A stretch of 59,835 nucleotides of DNA from Bradyrhizobium sp. Gha. Lineage in GTDB: Bacteria; Pseudomonadota; Alphaproteobacteria; Rhizobiales; Xanthobacteraceae. Position 1 is the stretch's first letter. Each line of letters begins with the position of its first letter. Under the pieces are notes generated by a model. It did not search any database. It was not told the DNA's origin and saw nothing but the letters and a program-made list of their open reading frames with translations. Positions 1-7,226 of the stretch are shown here, piece by piece. The stretch lies in contig NZ_FOQM01000047.1 in NCBI RefSeq assembly GCF_900113735.1, positions 1 to 59,835 of the forward strand, read 5' to 3'. The translations under genes were made by a program, and so were the position numbers.

Positions 1-735
1 CGGACGCTTGGCATAAACGACCCATTCCGTCTTGCGCGACGCTGCCAGCAACGCGGCGAATGATTGTGCTCCGGCGAGATGAGCGTCGTTACCGAAGAAG
101 CTCAGGCGCCCGGCCTGGTGGAGGGCGGCAAGGCGACCCAGGAACAGGCGCCGGAACAGGCGTGAGAGCACGCGCACCGGCAGGAAGAACCCCGGCCGGC
201 AGGACACCCAGCGCTGGCCATCGGGCGAGATGCCGCCGCCCGGCACGATCATGTGCACATGCGGGTGGTGGGTCATGGCCGAGCCCCAGGTATGCAGCAC
301 GGACGTGATGCCGATCCTGGCGCCCAGATGCTTCGGGTCTGCGGCGATCGTCAGCATCGTCTCGGCCGAGACCTTGAACAGCAGATCGTAGATGGTAGCC
401 CTGTTGGCGATGTCGGCGATCCGAGCCGGCAGCGTGAACACGACGTGATAATACGGCACCGGCAGCAGCTCGGCTTCGCGATCGGCGAGCCACTGCTTCG
501 CCGCAGCGCCCTGGCACTTCGGGCAGTGCCGGTTGCGGCAGGAGTTGTAGGCGATGGACGTGTAGGCGCAGTCCTCGCAGCGCGTGACGTGGCCACCGAG
601 CGCTGCCGTGCGGCAGTTCTCGATCGCCGACATCACCTTCAACTGGTCGAGGCTGACATGGCCGGCATGGGCCTTGCGCCACGCCGGACCACGGTCGCGG
701 AAAATATCCGCAACCTCAAGAGCCGGACGAGACAC
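1..735 (-). CDS. IS91 family HUH transposase, N-terminal part (runs off left edge)
   Basis: A continuous frame of 245 codons opens with GTG at 735 and is still open at base 1. Near residues 45-70 is a cysteine-rich zinc-binding region (HVTRCEDC, then CRNRHCPKCQG), as in the N-terminal domain of IS91/IS801/IS1294 transposases. Further on HPHVHMIVPGGG supplies the HUH metal-binding motif of the rolling-circle nuclease; the catalytic tyrosine region lies outside the window. An upstream in-frame stop just before the GTG supports this start. The gene begins 12 nt after the integrase stop and was probably co-transcribed with it. Confidence 0.85.
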   Translation of the reverse strand, partial: MSRPALEVADIFRDRGPAWRKAHAGHVSLDQLKVMSAIENCRTAALGGHVTRCEDCAYTSIAYNSCRNRHCPKCQGAAAKQWLADREAELLPVPYYHVVFTLPARIADIANRATIYDLLFKVSAETMLTIAADPKHLGARIGITSVLHTWGSAMTHHPHVHMIVPGGGISPDGQRWVSCRPGFFLPVRVLSRLFRRLFLGRLAALHQAGRLSFFGNDAHLAGAQSFAALLAASRKTEWVVYAKRP

Positions 736-747
736 GCCGGCCCCGCG

Positions 748-1623
748 TCAACCCGGCGGCCGGGCCTCCTTTAGCTTGATCGCGATGTGCTCCAGCGGAC
801 TCATGACCTCGCTGATCGTCTTGGTGGCGACCCGGGTATAGAGCGCAGTCGTATCGAGCTTGGCGTGACCGAGCAGAACCTGGATCACGCGCACGTCGAT
901 GTTCTGCTCCAAGAGATGGGTGGCGAAGCTGTGCCTCAGGGTATGCAGCGACACGCGCTTGTTGATCTCGGCGAGCTGGGCCGCGGCATGACAGGCGCGA
1001 ATGAGCTGGCGCGTCGTCATCGGCTGTGCCGGGTCACGGCCAGGGAACAGCCGGCCCTGCGGGCGCGCAGCCTTCCATCAGGTGCGCAGCAGTTCGAGCA
1101 GACTGGGCGACAGCATGACGTTGCGGTCCTTGCCGCCTTTGCCCTGCTCGACACGGATAATCATGCGTTGGCTGTCGACATCAGAGATCTTGAGCGAGAC
1201 CACTTCATTGGCGCGTAGTCCCGCACCATACGCCACGCTCAGCGCCGCCTTGTACTTCAGCCCCGGTGCGGCATCGAGCAGCCGCGCCACCTCCTCCACG
1301 CTCAACACCACCGGCAGCTTGCGCGGCTCGTGAACGACGTGAGTGTGCTCGACGATCTCGTGGCGCCGCAGCGTGACCTTGAAGAAGAACCGCAGCGTCG
1401 AGACGGTCAGGTTGATGGTCGGCACGCCGACGCCGCTCGACGCCAGATGGAGTTGATAGCGGCGTACGTCCTCGAAGCTGGCTGTATCCGGCGATCGTCC
1501 GAGGAAGGCTGCGAAGTGCTTGACCCGCTGCACGTAGTCATGTTGGGTCTTGGGCGCGAACTTCCGGATCGTCATGTCTTCGATCATGCGCCGGCGCAAC
1601 GGGCTTATGGCCTTATCGGTCAT
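748..1623 (-). pseudogene. tyrosine site-specific integrase (XerC/D-like), interrupted by an in-frame stop
   Basis: The N-terminal part (1623-1081) contains a SAM-like DNA-binding domain and the first catalytic arginine region (AYGAGLRANEVVSLK). An in-frame TGA at 1080-1078 follows LLELLRT. The same frame then continues with WKAARPQGRLFPG and the C-terminal catalytic motifs (HTLRHSFATHLLE, LLGHAKLDTT, catalytic Tyr in ALYTRV) to a stop at 748. No frame change is needed, so this is a nonsense change, plausibly a Trp codon. The C-terminal half could only be made from an internal ATG at 1020 and would lack the first arginine. Its partner is the transposase immediately downstream. Confidence 0.85.
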
Positions 1624-1813
1624 GAGGGATGCTCCTGTCTTGATGAAGGTTGCGAACCCCTCATCTCAAGGCAGGACGCCTCATTGCGCTATCCTCTCAG
1701 CCGTGCTGCCGGCCGTCGTGCCTACCGCGCGAGCGGTTTAGTCCTGTGTCCGTAAGCGCCGTACGAAGATGGGCGAGGAGCGTTGGCCGGCCTGCCATGA
1801 ATCCCGAACTCGT

Positions 1814-3208
1814 TTAGAATTTCAGCGTCGTGCGTAGGCCCAAGACCGCCGCATTCTTGAGCACTCGACCGGGCGTCTGACCTGCCGGGTCTGTGGCTCC
1901 GCCGCCTGGTCGGAAGATGTATTGGAAATTGGGTTGGACCGTCCAACCGTCACGGAGCTGATACTGGTACACCGCCGTGAGAAGCCCTTCGAAGCTGCGC
2001 ACCGGCCACGCCTGGCCGGCGAGCGCCCGATAGTCAAAGTCCAGCGCCTGGGCTCGCTTCGAGACATGCGCGTAGCCGGCCGCGATGCCGAACTTGTCGT
2101 CCGGCCTTTTGTCGCTGAGACCTATGGATTCGAGACCGGCATCCGCGTAGAGATCGATCAGGTTGCGGTCGGCCGGAGCGCCGGAGACGCGCGCGAAGAC
2201 GCCGATGCCGCGGTCATCGCTCTTGGGTACCCGATAAAGCTGCTGCTCGAAAACTGCCCATCCGCCGACGTCGCCCGCCAACGTGAGCGGTGTGCCGCTG
2301 CTCGTGGGCGCGGCAAGCGAAACGCCGTTACTGGCGAGTTGAAGATCGGAGAACGGCCCGAAGTGACGCCATCCGCCGAACTTCATCTGGCCGGTCAGGT
2401 TGGGATCGCCTTTCTTGTTGTTCCAGGCGTACTGGATCTGTCCCAGCAGCAGGGGCGGATCGTTGATGCGGAAGCTGACGCCATATCGGTTGCGTTCTTG
2501 CGGATCGCCCGGTCCCGGGCCGGCCTGGTTGCCGTCGAAGATGCCTCCAAGGATGGAGAGCTGATCGGTGATGTTGACCAGCAACCGGGTGCCCATCGCG
2601 GCCAGCGGCGGCGACGGACCGCCGCTCGGCAGGTCGAGCGACGTGATTGCTGGCCATCCCATCGAAGCGTTGGCGAAGACGTCCGTGTATTTCGTGTTGA
2701 AGAACTCGCTGTCGGCGGCAAGCTGTCCAAACTTCAAAGAGACCTTCTTGTCGCCCCACTGCTTCTCGAAGTAGGCCTCGTAGAGACGTGTCGAGGGTAA
2801 CGCCTCGATGCCGCTGACGACGAAGAAATTGTCGAGATAGTTTCGAGACAGCCCGTCGCCGTGGATCTGGAACATGTTGCCGTGAAAGGTGAGCTTGTCG
2901 ATGCCCATGAGCTTCTGCATGTCCACATCGATGGCCAAGTTCAGCCGGCCTTCGTATATCGCTCCCTGCTTTAGTCCGCCGGAGACGTTCCCGAGCGACT
3001 CGCCGATGTAGGTCGCGGCGAACTTGATCCCGTACTTCTGGAATGGGTTCGGCAGAAGACCAAGGGTCTTCTCCTCGACAGTGCTCTCGCCGGTGTCGGG
3101 ATCGGCGGGCTTGTCGTCGTCGGTCTTCTTGTCCTCCTGCGCGAATGCGTGGGAGCCTTCGAGAAGACCCGCCAGAAAGACTGCCAGCGCCAGGCCTCTA
3201 AGGGACAT
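1814..3208 (-). CDS. oprB: carbohydrate-selective porin, OprB family
   Basis: About 464 residues from the ATG at 3208. The frame extends further upstream but that part does not resemble a protein. The N terminus MSLRGLALAVFLAGLLEG with a cleavage-like SHAFA marks a Sec signal peptide. A charged linker rich in D, K and E follows, then a beta-rich body with the features of OprB porins (a KYGIKFAATYIGESLGNVSGG entry strand, many aromatic-girdle residues) and a terminal Phe (TTLKF) typical of outer-membrane beta-barrels. The protein should form an outer-membrane channel for sugars. No operon partner is seen; the stress operon on its 5' side is divergent. Confidence 0.85.
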   Translation of the reverse strand: MSLRGLALAVFLAGLLEGSHAFAQEDKKTDDDKPADPDTGESTVEEKTLGLLPNPFQKYGIKFAATYIGESLGNVSGGLKQGAIYEGRLNLAIDVDMQKLMGIDKLTFHGNMFQIHGDGLSRNYLDNFFVVSGIEALPSTRLYEAYFEKQWGDKKVSLKFGQLAADSEFFNTKYTDVFANASMGWPAITSLDLPSGGPSPPLAAMGTRLLVNITDQLSILGGIFDGNQAGPGPGDPQERNRYGVSFRINDPPLLLGQIQYAWNNKKGDPNLTGQMKFGGWRHFGPFSDLQLASNGVSLAAPTSSGTPLTLAGDVGGWAVFEQQLYRVPKSDDRGIGVFARVSGAPADRNLIDLYADAGLESIGLSDKRPDDKFGIAAGYAHVSKRAQALDFDYRALAGQAWPVRSFEGLLTAVYQYQLRDGWTVQPNFQYIFRPGGGATDPAGQTPGRVLKNAAVLGLRTTLKF

Positions 3209-3462
3209 TTCGATCGAGCCGCATACCGAGATTCTCCCTGGAGTCGGGAGTATTGGGACACGCTCCAAAGGCAAACTCAAGGGGACACTCGCGGCTTCTC
3301 CTCCTTCGAGAGAGGGGACCCTGGGGCTTGGGATCCTCTGACGAGCGGATCTCGAACCAGCGGCGGCCGTTGAGACCCCCGTCTGTTCTGCGGCAGCCGA
3401 CGGAGAACCCACCAGGCGTGTCGGCGCGCGGCGATGCGGCGGAAGGAGCGCCTAAGTGCCTA

Positions 3463-3487
3463 GGAACTAACCAGTGAAGGGGGAGTT
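3463..3487 (+). promoter_or_regulatory. sigma-EcfG-like promoter of the stress operon
   Basis: GGAAC at 3463-3467 and AGTT at 3484-3487 are separated by 16 nt, matching the alphaproteobacterial general-stress promoter (GGAAC, N16-17, CGTT) apart from the first base of the -10. It sits 41 nt upstream of the chosen ATG of the DUF3618 gene. Confidence 0.6.
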
Positions 3488-3527
3488 CGTCGTAGAAGCA
3501 CAATCCAAGAATAAACAAGAGGGTGAG

Positions 3528-4490
3528 ATGACGCGATCGGTGGAGGAGCTACGACGGGAGTCCGAGCGTAACCGGGCGGAATTGGCGGCCACGGTCGAAC
3601 GTCTCAAGCAGGGAATATCAGATACGACACGGGATCTGCGCCACATGGTCTCGCCTCAACACGTTAAATCGGAAATGACGGGCTACGTGAGCGACAAGGC
3701 CCAAGGCTGGGTCGAGGGGCTCAAACAGCAGGCGATGGATAACCCGATGCGCGCGGTCGCTGCCGGTACCGCAGTGGCTGTGCCGCTGCTGCGGCTGGCC
3801 AAAGGGGTGCCTCTGCCGCTTCTCATGATTGCCGCAGGCCTCGCGCTTACCTCCAAGACAGTGCGCGACCGGGCTGCTGGAGCGATATCGCCCATGATGG
3901 ATGGTGCCGGTCGGGTCATTGACCAGACTGTCGACAGTGTTCAGGAAGCGAGAAGTGGGGCGCAGGCGAAAATCTCCGACTCAGAAGGACGCGCCGCTGG
4001 CGCAGTTAACGACGCGATGGATTCGGCCAAGACAGCGGCCCAAGACCTCAAGTCCCGAGCAGCGGAGGCCGCGGGGACGATCGGTGACAAGATTACGGAC
4101 GGGATGGACTCCATCAAGGATTCGGCCTCCGCCGCTCCAGAACAGGCGCGTCAGATCATCGGCGACAACGCCGCGCTGATCGGAGGACTCGGTATCGCCA
4201 TCGGGGCAATCATCGCCGCAGCCCTTCCGCAAACGAAACTCGAAGACCGGACGGCAGGGCCGGCGAGCGACAGCCTGAAGCGCGCTGCAGGAGAGGCCGC
4301 TCAATCGGGTTTCGAGGCAGCCAAGGATGCGACGTTGTCTGCGGCCGATGCCGCGACAAGAAGCGTGAGTGACGCTGACCTTGGGCGGCACGCGAGCCGA
4401 ATGACCCGTAACTTAGCCGACAACCTCAAGGAAGCGGCCGCCGAGATTGTTGACGCAGCATTCAGCCCTTCCCCAAAATCGAGCAGTTGA
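3528..4490 (+). CDS. DUF3618 domain-containing stress membrane protein
   Basis: About 320 residues from the ATG at 3528, which follows GAGGGTGAG. The frame reaches back to 3474, but that start overlaps the promoter -10 region. Residues 1-50 (MTRSVEELRRESERNRAEL, TVERLKQ) match DUF3618, a helical domain of alphaproteobacterial envelope-stress proteins. A hydrophobic stretch around residues 80-115 (LPLLMIAAGLAL) and another near 230 (LIGGLGIAIGAIIAAALP) are likely membrane helices. Between and after them are long Ala/Asp/Lys-rich amphipathic helices. The second hydrophobic motif resembles one in the gene at 5564, so the two may be paralogues. It is the first gene of a tightly packed operon; molecular function unknown. 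Confidence 0.75.
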   Translation: MTRSVEELRRESERNRAELAATVERLKQGISDTTRDLRHMVSPQHVKSEMTGYVSDKAQGWVEGLKQQAMDNPMRAVAAGTAVAVPLLRLAKGVPLPLLMIAAGLALTSKTVRDRAAGAISPMMDGAGRVIDQTVDSVQEARSGAQAKISDSEGRAAGAVNDAMDSAKTAAQDLKSRAAEAAGTIGDKITDGMDSIKDSASAAPEQARQIIGDNAALIGGLGIAIGAIIAAALPQTKLEDRTAGPASDSLKRAAGEAAQSGFEAAKDATLSAADAATRSVSDADLGRHASRMTRNLADNLKEAAAEIVDAAFSPSPKSSS

Positions 4491-4500
4491 GAGAAACAGC

Positions 4501-5154
4501 ATGAGCGATTCAGATGTGGTCAAGCCTACCAACTTCAACAAAGGCAAGAGCAGCTCCTCCACCGGTCTGAAGGACCAGATCGGCGATGCAGGGGCCGAGA
4601 TGAAGCAGCGCGCGGGGGACGCCCTGCAGGCATCGGCGGACATGGCTCGGGACAAGTTCGGCGAAGCCGCCGATGCAGCCAAGAATGTCGCCAGCGGCAC
4701 CGTCGACCAGATCCAGGAACGGGCACGGGAGCAGCAACAGACCGGTGCCGATTTCATCGAACGCCTGGCTGGCAACTTCCGCCAAGCTGCCGGTGCATTC
4801 GAGGCCGACGTACCATTTGCCGCACGCGGTATAAACTCAGCCGCGGACTATGTGGAAGAAGCAGCCGCGAAGGTTCGCGATGGCAGCTTCCGGGACCTCG
4901 TCGACGGTGCGACCGATTTTGCGAAGCGGCAACCGGCGGCATTTCTCGGCCTATCCGTTTTGGCTGGGTTCGCCGCTGTACGTTTCCTGAAGGCCTCCGG
5001 CGGCTCTTCGGCCTCGCAGCGGACGGGGGAATCTGACGCATCCAGGGCGCGGACAGCATACGGGAGCGACGGCATCGGTGGACAGACCACCACGGGATCG
5101 ACCATGACCGGGCAAAGACCGAATCCATCTTCGGGGGGCGGCAGCGCGTCATGA
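4501..5154 (+). CDS. nutrient-deprivation-induced / CsbD-like helical protein
   Basis: 217 residues from the ATG at 4501, ten nt after the preceding stop. It begins MSDSDVVKPTNFNKGK. A long Ala/Lys/Asp/Gln-rich amphipathic region follows (AEMKQRAGDALQASADMARD), of the kind found in CsbD/LEA-like stress proteins. One hydrophobic segment near residues 145-160 (AFLGLSVLAGFAAVRFL) is a likely membrane anchor, and the tail is Ser/Gly/Thr-rich and disordered. Its stop overlaps the next start (ATGA), implying translational coupling. A stress role is inferred from composition, neighbours and the EcfG-like promoter. Confidence 0.7.
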   Translation: MSDSDVVKPTNFNKGKSSSSTGLKDQIGDAGAEMKQRAGDALQASADMARDKFGEAADAAKNVASGTVDQIQERAREQQQTGADFIERLAGNFRQAAGAFEADVPFAARGINSAADYVEEAAAKVRDGSFRDLVDGATDFAKRQPAAFLGLSVLAGFAAVRFLKASGGSSASQRTGESDASRARTAYGSDGIGGQTTTGSTMTGQRPNPSSGGGSAS

Positions 5155-5567
5155 GCATCCAGCACGATATCGAAACGGGGAAAAGCGACCTGCACAACGT
5201 CTCGGCCCTTGTCGGCGACGCGATGGCTCAGGTCGCGAAGCTTTTCCAGAATGAGGTCGACCTGGCGAAGGCCGAACTCGGCGAAAAGGTCCAAAAGCTC
5301 GGTGGAGCGTTGGGGCTTCTGGCTGGGGGCGCAGTGCTTGTCATTCCGGCTGTCGTGATGGCGCTGTTCGCCTTGTCGTCAGCGTTGATCAGTGCCGGGT
5401 GGTCGCCCGCATTGTCCTACCTGACCTCTGCGATCGTCGCCGCTGCGATATCTGGCGCTTTGTTTGCGGTGGGCATGAAGCGGCTGGACGCGCGCAGCCT
5501 GGCGCCGCAGGAGACCATGCGACAGTTGGAAAAGGACAAAGACACTGTGAAGGGAATGGTGCGATGA
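5151..5567 (+). CDS. YqjE / phage holin superfamily 3-6 membrane protein
   Basis: 138 residues starting within the ATGA overlap with the preceding gene. A soluble helix (VAKLFQNEVDLAKAELGEK) precedes a helical hairpin of two hydrophobic segments (LGLLAGGAVLVIPAVVMALF and YLTSAIVAAAISGALFAVG), then a charged tail. This layout is that of the Actinobacteria holin-X / YqjE superfamily (DUF1469), small inner-membrane proteins commonly encoded next to YqjD/ElaB- or DUF3618-type genes. Despite the name there is no lysin or phage gene nearby, so a membrane-stress role is more likely than lysis. The stop again overlaps the next start. Confidence 0.8.
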   Translation: MSIQHDIETGKSDLHNVSALVGDAMAQVAKLFQNEVDLAKAELGEKVQKLGGALGLLAGGAVLVIPAVVMALFALSSALISAGWSPALSYLTSAIVAAAISGALFAVGMKRLDARSLAPQETMRQLEKDKDTVKGMVR

Positions 5568-6292
5568 GCGCGCAATCCGGCTTTTTTGACAGTCTCCTTG
5601 CCGCAGCCCGTGAGAACCCCCTTTCGGCCGCGTTGATCGGCGGCGGTGCCCTCTGGTTGCTGGTGGGCGACGAAAAGTTGAAGGGGACAGCCCAGTCTGC
5701 CGCCCCCGCCGTGTCAAACGTTGCCGACAGCGGCGCGAGCAACCTGCGGGCTGCGGCTTCGGGCTTGCAGCGAACCGCAGCACCTCCCACCGCGCCGGAA
5801 ATGGATCATGAAGGAAGCGGTGCGGGCGAGACGATACGCGCAGCCGCCGGAACTGCAGCCGGCAAAATGTCTGACGCGGCTGACAGCGTCCGGGACCGCT
5901 TCGACGAAGGCGTAGCTTACGCTCGCGAACAGTTCGGCAAGATGGGCAATCCTCTACCGGGAGCGGACACAATCGCGAAAGCCCAGTCTTCACTCGGCGA
6001 TATCATGGAGCGGCAGCCTCTCGTCATAGGCGCGATCGGCTTGGCGATAGGCGCAGCACTCGCGGGCGCGTTTCGAACCTCCCAGATCGAAGATGACTAC
6101 GTCGGGGATGTCAGCGACCAAGTGAAGGACGATCTGAGCAGGCGTGGAAGCGCCGTTTCGCAGGCGCTGCGAGAAGCTGCCGATACCATCGCAGCGGAGG
6201 CGAGCGACTTGGGTGCCGAAGCGGTTGATCGCATGAAGCAGGCGGGAACTGGTGCCGCTCAGGCCGCCAAGGAAAAGGCCAAGCAATTTTAA
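5564..6292 (+). CDS. nutrient-deprivation-induced protein, membrane-anchored helical repeat protein
   Basis: About 242 residues from the ATG at 5564 (ATGA overlap with the YqjE-like stop). The much longer upstream extension of the frame is a shadow of that gene. The N-terminal motif FFDSLLAAARENPLSAALIG followed by GGALWLLVG, and the later PLVIGAIGLAIGAALAGAF, are hydrophobic; the second repeats the pattern seen near the C terminus of the DUF3618 gene at 3528. The rest is Ala/Asp/Lys-rich amphipathic helix. Coupled translation of three consecutive genes suggests they act together at the inner membrane. No catalytic motif is visible. Confidence 0.7.
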   Translation: MSAQSGFFDSLLAAARENPLSAALIGGGALWLLVGDEKLKGTAQSAAPAVSNVADSGASNLRAAASGLQRTAAPPTAPEMDHEGSGAGETIRAAAGTAAGKMSDAADSVRDRFDEGVAYAREQFGKMGNPLPGADTIAKAQSSLGDIMERQPLVIGAIGLAIGAALAGAFRTSQIEDDYVGDVSDQVKDDLSRRGSAVSQALREAADTIAAEASDLGAEAVDRMKQAGTGAAQAAKEKAKQF

Positions 6293-6316
6293 GATGGGCC
6301 CGGGGCGCGGCCCGTC
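6293..6316 (+). terminator. GC-rich hairpin after the stress operon
   Basis: GATGGGCC (6293-6300) pairs with GGCCCGTC (6309-6316) across an 8-nt loop, with one G-T pair. It begins directly after the TAA of the preceding gene. There is no T-tract, so it may be a weak terminator, an RNA-stability hairpin or only a GC-rich coincidence. Confidence 0.35.
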
Positions 6317-6354
6317 TCACGCGCTGCTGTCCCGTCGGAAAATAAGAAGCCAAC

Positions 6355-6814
6355 ATGAGCCGCGGAATGCCATCGATGACCGCTCTTTTGGGCATGCTCG
6401 CGATTGCGGGTTATCAAAATCGAGACAAGTTGGCTGAGATGTGTCGCAACGCTACGTCCGGCCAACAAGTAGGCGGAGGCAAGGATTCGTTGAGCAGCAT
6501 GCTCGGCAATTTGGGCGGATTGGTCGGTGGTGGCGGCGTCGGCTCGCTGCTCAATGGCGGCATCGGCGAGCTGCTTGAGCACTTCAGGCAGAACGGTCAG
6601 GGCGAGGCGGCTCAATCGTGGATCAATCAGGGCCCGAACCGGGAGGTCACTCCGCCCGAACTGAAGCAAGCCATCGGTCGCGGACGTCCTGCAAAAGCTG
6701 GAGCAGCAGACCGGCCTGTCGCAGGAGGAGATTCTCGACCGATTGTCCCGCGAGCTTCCGGCAGCCGTAGACAAGTATACGCCCGACGGACGCCTTCCCG
6801 CTCCGTCGGCGTGA
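6355..6814 (+). pseudogene. YidB family protein (DUF937), frameshifted
   Basis: Starts MSRGMPSMTALLGMLAIAGYQ. It continues with Gly-rich LGNLGGLVGGGGVGSLLNGG and LLEHFRQNGQGEAAQSWI, characteristic of the YidB/DUF937 family. After LKQAIG at about 6680 the frame changes by one base: reading on from the GAC at 6683 restores DVLQKLEQQTGLSQEEILD and PAAVDKYTPDG up to a TGA at 6812-6814, which is the normal family C terminus. The simplest explanation is one extra C in GGTCGCGGAC. Without correction the product loses the conserved end and gains about 100 unrelated residues. The intact gene would be about 153 residues. Confidence 0.75.
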
Positions 6815-6844
6815 TAACGGCATCGCAAGTTTGGGAGGAAAGAT

Positions 6845-7108
6845 ATGGGCATCATCTGGACGATCATCATCGGCTTCGTTGCAGGCGTCATCGCGAAGTT
6901 CATCATGCCTGGCGACAACGAACCTTCGGGCTTCATCCTGACGACCATCCTCGGAATCGTAGGGGCGTTCGTCGCGACGTATCTTGGCCAGGCTCTCGGC
7001 TGGTATAGGCCCGGCGAAGGGGCCGGACTAGTGGGCGCCGTCGTCGGGGCTGTCATAGTGTTGTTCGTATATGGCCTGGTAGCTGGCAGAAGCCGCCGGG
7101 CTATCTAA
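6845..7108 (+). CDS. GlsB/YeaQ/YmgE family stress-response membrane protein
   Basis: 87 residues behind a strong ribosome-binding site (GGAGGAAAGAT). Three hydrophobic segments (IIWTIIIGFVAGVIAKFI, GFILTTILGIVGAFVATYLG, GLVGAVVGAVIVLFVYGLV) joined by MPGDNEPSG, with the Gly-rich packing of the transglycosylase-associated/GlsB family. These inner-membrane proteins are usually stress-induced; no enzyme activity is established. It lies 30 nt after the frameshifted YidB gene and is probably the last member of that transcription unit. The stop codon sits inside a 12-bp tandem duplication. Confidence 0.85.
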   Translation: MGIIWTIIIGFVAGVIAKFIMPGDNEPSGFILTTILGIVGAFVATYLGQALGWYRPGEGAGLVGAVVGAVIVLFVYGLVAGRSRRAI

Positions 7109-7122
7109 ACGGCTATCTAAAC
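7099..7122 (+). repeat. 12-bp perfect tandem duplication spanning the glsB stop codon
   Basis: GGCTATCTAAAC occurs twice head to tail (7099-7110 and 7111-7122). The first copy contains the stop codon of the GlsB gene. It looks like a replication-slippage duplication and does not change the protein. Confidence 0.8.
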
Positions 7123-7226
7123 CCCGTCGGTCGTTGGGCTACACGATCTAGTCCTTGCTTGATCAACTAGTAAGGAAGCGGTAGCAGCGTATCTCAGGCG
7201 AAGCCGACGTTAGGGGCCGGCCGTCT

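Larger units (their letters stand above)
1..1623 (-). mobile_element. IS91-type element, left part of window (partial)
   Basis: A tyrosine recombinase gene is followed, 12 nt downstream on the same strand, by an HUH transposase that leaves the window at base 1. This integrase-transposase order is familiar for IS91-group elements of alphaproteobacteria. Element ends were not identified. The integrase is broken by a stop codon, so mobility would depend on the transposase alone. Confidence 0.75.

Noticed and set aside
1922..2800. Plus-strand 292-codon frame opposite oprB
   Set aside because: Antisense shadow; the minus strand has a signal peptide and porin motifs.
5151..5567. Prophage holin
   Set aside because: The gene is YqjE-like and sits in a stress operon; no phage lysis or structural genes are present.
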